From: Ampullaceana balthica
Lineage: Eukaryota > Mollusca > Gastropoda > Lymnaeidae
Length of the DNA: 64,000 bases
Reading direction: 5' to 3'
NCBI GenBank assembly: GCA_944989445.1
Contig: CALYLW010000060.1
Location: 1,057,959-1,121,958, forward strand
Shown: positions 62,041-64,000 of the stretch, one piece after another
Numbering within the stretch: position 1 is the stretch's first letter
How the letters are laid out: every line of letters starts with the position of its first letter
The notes under the pieces: model-generated
The model's input: only the letters and a program-made list of their open reading frames with translations
What the model was told of the DNA's origin: nothing
The model's database searches: none
Program-made: the position numbers and the translations under genes

Positions 62041-62284
62041 TGCAAAATTATGCGAAATGCAACACAGAATATAGCTTTTGAAATTGACGAACAATGTTAA
62101 ATGCCCAGATTATCTTTTCAATTGTTATGTACACACTCTGGATATATCTCCTAACATTTGGATATGCCGAAGGATTGTTAGAATGCGGATACGAGATTCA
62201 ATAAGTACAGTATTCGATTAAGTAAAAAAAAATCATTTAAAATATTTTTTTTTGAATATTTATTAGGTCCATGTGTGTTAGTCC

Positions 62285-62650
62285 TTGTTGATCGTGTTGT
62301 GCTGTATCAGCTATGTCTGGTAGATGTGCTGCCTGTAATTGATGTGTTGTATCTGCTATGTCTGGTAGATGTGCTGCCTGTAATGGATGTGCTGTATCTG
62401 CTATGTCTGGTGGATGTGCTGCCTGTAATGGATGTGCTGTATCTGCTATGTCTGGTAGATGTGCTGCCTGTAATGGATGTGCTGTATCTGCTACATCTGG
62501 TGGATGTGCTGCCTGTAATGGATGTGCTGTATCTGCTACCTCTGGTGGATGTGCTACCTGTAATGGATGTGCTGTATCTGCTACCTCTGGTGGATGTGCT
62601 GTCTGTAATGGATGTGCTGTATGTAATTGATATGCTACCTGTAGTGTATG
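62285..62650. repeat. 45-bp minisatellite, about eight copies
   Basis: The unit is GGATGTGCTGTATCTGCTAT plus GTCTGGTGGATGTGCTGCCT and GTAAT. All three plus frames and a minus frame are open. One reads SGGCAACNGCAVSAT, a Cys-rich repeat. The open frames follow from a stop-free unit divisible by three; no coding call is made. Confidence 0.95.
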
Positions 62651-63144
62651 TTCCACATGCGGTCTATTTGCTGCCTGTAATGATGTGCTACCTCTTGCGT
62701 ATGTTCTTCCGGTGCTACATGTAATGGCTGTGCTACCCGTGGTGACCGTATGTCCTGTGGAGGATATGCGACCTTTATAACTAGACTATAGGCTACATAT
62801 GATAAATATGCCATCTGTATAACAAGATGGCTACCTGTGATGGACGTGCTACCGTATACTTTGATAGCCATCTGTGATAAATGTGGTACCTAGATGGCTA
62901 CCTGTGCTGTTTTGCTCCCTGTTACGCGAGCAGTATCTCGCCAACCACAATATGTCTGTCTGATGTTGCACCATTAAACAACGACTATTTTGAGACAATT
63001 AAACTTGATGTCTCGAGGTCAAATACAACATTAATTCGATCCTTGCCATTCACGGTTCTCAAACATTGCCATTGGTAGTTCTCAAATGAGAGAAAAAAAA
63101 ACCCTCAAACATTCTACCACGGGGATCGTTTAGATTTTGGAAAT
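62651..63144. other. Decayed flank of the 45-bp array and spacer
   Basis: To about 62900, GTGCTACC-, TATGCCATCTG- and GATGGCTACCTG-type phrases recur irregularly, probably diverged copies of the array. Nothing else is recognised. Confidence 0.4.
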
Positions 63145-63583
63145 GGGGCCGTCCATAAATGACTTCACGCGGTTTTGGTCGATTTTTCCTTCCCCCCTCC
63201 CTTTCTCCCCCCATCCATTGTCACGCGTCGTCACAAAGACTTAGACCAACCTCCAATATGACGTCACAGAGATTTGACACCCCCTCCCCTAAAAGTTGTA
63301 TTTTTTATTTGAAAAAGAGCATGTTTCAAATCACTTTTTGTCATTGACGTATGTATTCAGTGTGAGGTTGCACTCTAGTGTCGTAACACGCGTGAAGCCA
63401 TGTAAAACCTCATAAAATAAATTTTAAGCAATCAAATAATATAGTGGAACTTTTATTTAAAGTTGCGATTTTTTATGTGACGTCACGATTCTTAAACACC
63501 CCAGTTCCCCCTCGTCACACATCGTCACACATGTGCGGACCCTCTCCCCCCTAGGTGCGTGACGTCATTATAGTTTTCGGCTA
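63145..63583 (+). mobile_element. MITE family 'G', copy C
   Basis: Left end GGGGCCGTCCATAAATGACT plus TCACGCGGTTTTGG. Interior TAGTGGAACTTTTATTTAAA and TTATGTGACGTCAC are shared with copies A and B. The right end GGTGCGTGACGTCATTATAG is decayed. The left end is the best preserved of the three. Confidence 0.65.
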
Positions 63584-64000
63584 ACCCCTTTATCATTAAA
63601 AATAGATGCTCACAAGTACATCGATTACATTTATATTATAGATGCATGTTATATTACCAAATATAAAATGAAAATAGAATTACCGGGTATGCAGTTATAA
63701 AAAAACAGAGAAACGGAAAAAAATGAAAGAAGGGAATAAGTACTTCAGAACAAAAATAAAAACCACTAAAAGATGAAGAGAATGGAAGTATCAAAACTAC
63801 AGATAAAAGACCAAAACTAGAAAAGCATTCTTAAGTTCTGTTAACGTTTAAATTTGTTTCAAACTAAAGGAAGACGACTTACCAAATTGTTTTATTCATC
63901 TATTTTCCATACCTATCATTTCCTGGGTATTGTTCTCATACATGATGGCTATAAATGTAATATCTAAAGTCCCGACATCATTAGATCTGTTGAGGTTTTC
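63584..64000. other. AT-rich window end, nothing recognised
   Basis: No exon, RNA gene or repeat end was identified; a feature could continue beyond the window. Confidence 0.4.

Noticed and set aside
62358..62630. Cys-rich repeat frame as a metallothionein-like or toxin-like peptide
   Set aside because: Other frames over the same bases are equally open and there is no signal sequence; the 45-bp unit accounts for it.

Overview
This is eukaryotic, almost certainly invertebrate animal DNA. It has no bacterial-style gene packing. The single convincing host gene is split by GT-AG introns, and the rest is transposon debris, minisatellites and AT-rich non-coding sequence. The mixture of hAT-type transposons, Helitrons, a tRNA-derived SINE, LINE 3' ends of the CR1/L2 type and very many tandem repeats would fit a mollusc, probably a gastropod. 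That placement is inference, since no species-diagnostic gene is present.

The gene is a PIM-family serine/threonine kinase on the minus strand. Six coding exons lie between 18087 (ATG) and 11747 (stop), all junctions keep frame, and they predict 359 residues. The catalytic domain is complete: glycine loop, VAIK lysine, hinge ERP, HRD, DFG and the PIM-type TRVYSPPEW segment. Its upstream side is a CpG-rich promoter-like stretch (about 18.24-18.53 kb). Farther upstream are two clusters of palindromic CRE motifs (21.0 and 22.4 kb). Its downstream side (8.1-11.7 kb) is unusually free of repeats and may be a long 3' UTR.

Everything else is repeats. Left of the kinase (0-8 kb): the tail of a hAT transposase, several minisatellites, and a MITE family of which one copy carries a SINE insertion. 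From 19 to 35 kb: a LINE 3' end, five short hAT or pogo non-autonomous elements with readable target-site duplications, a 1.75-kb 47-bp satellite with a recent 380-bp duplication, and a decayed hAT transposase. From 35 to 45 kb: non-autonomous Helitrons (A|TC...hairpin...CTAG|T), a decayed SCAND3/ZBED5-like hAT transposase, a LINE remnant and a 1.67-kb 37-bp satellite. From 45 to 64 kb: more minisatellites, an 830-bp TTTC tract, further hAT MITEs, a third SINE copy, and a nest of Helitrons inside another dispersed repeat.

By summing approximate boundaries, tandem repeats make up about a fifth of the window. Many unit lengths are multiples of three, which creates long open frames on both strands. 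I do not regard these as genes. No CRISPR, operon, phage or other prokaryotic system is present. The most informative material is the kinase, its candidate regulatory DNA, and the nested transposons whose empty sites can be read in other copies in the same window.
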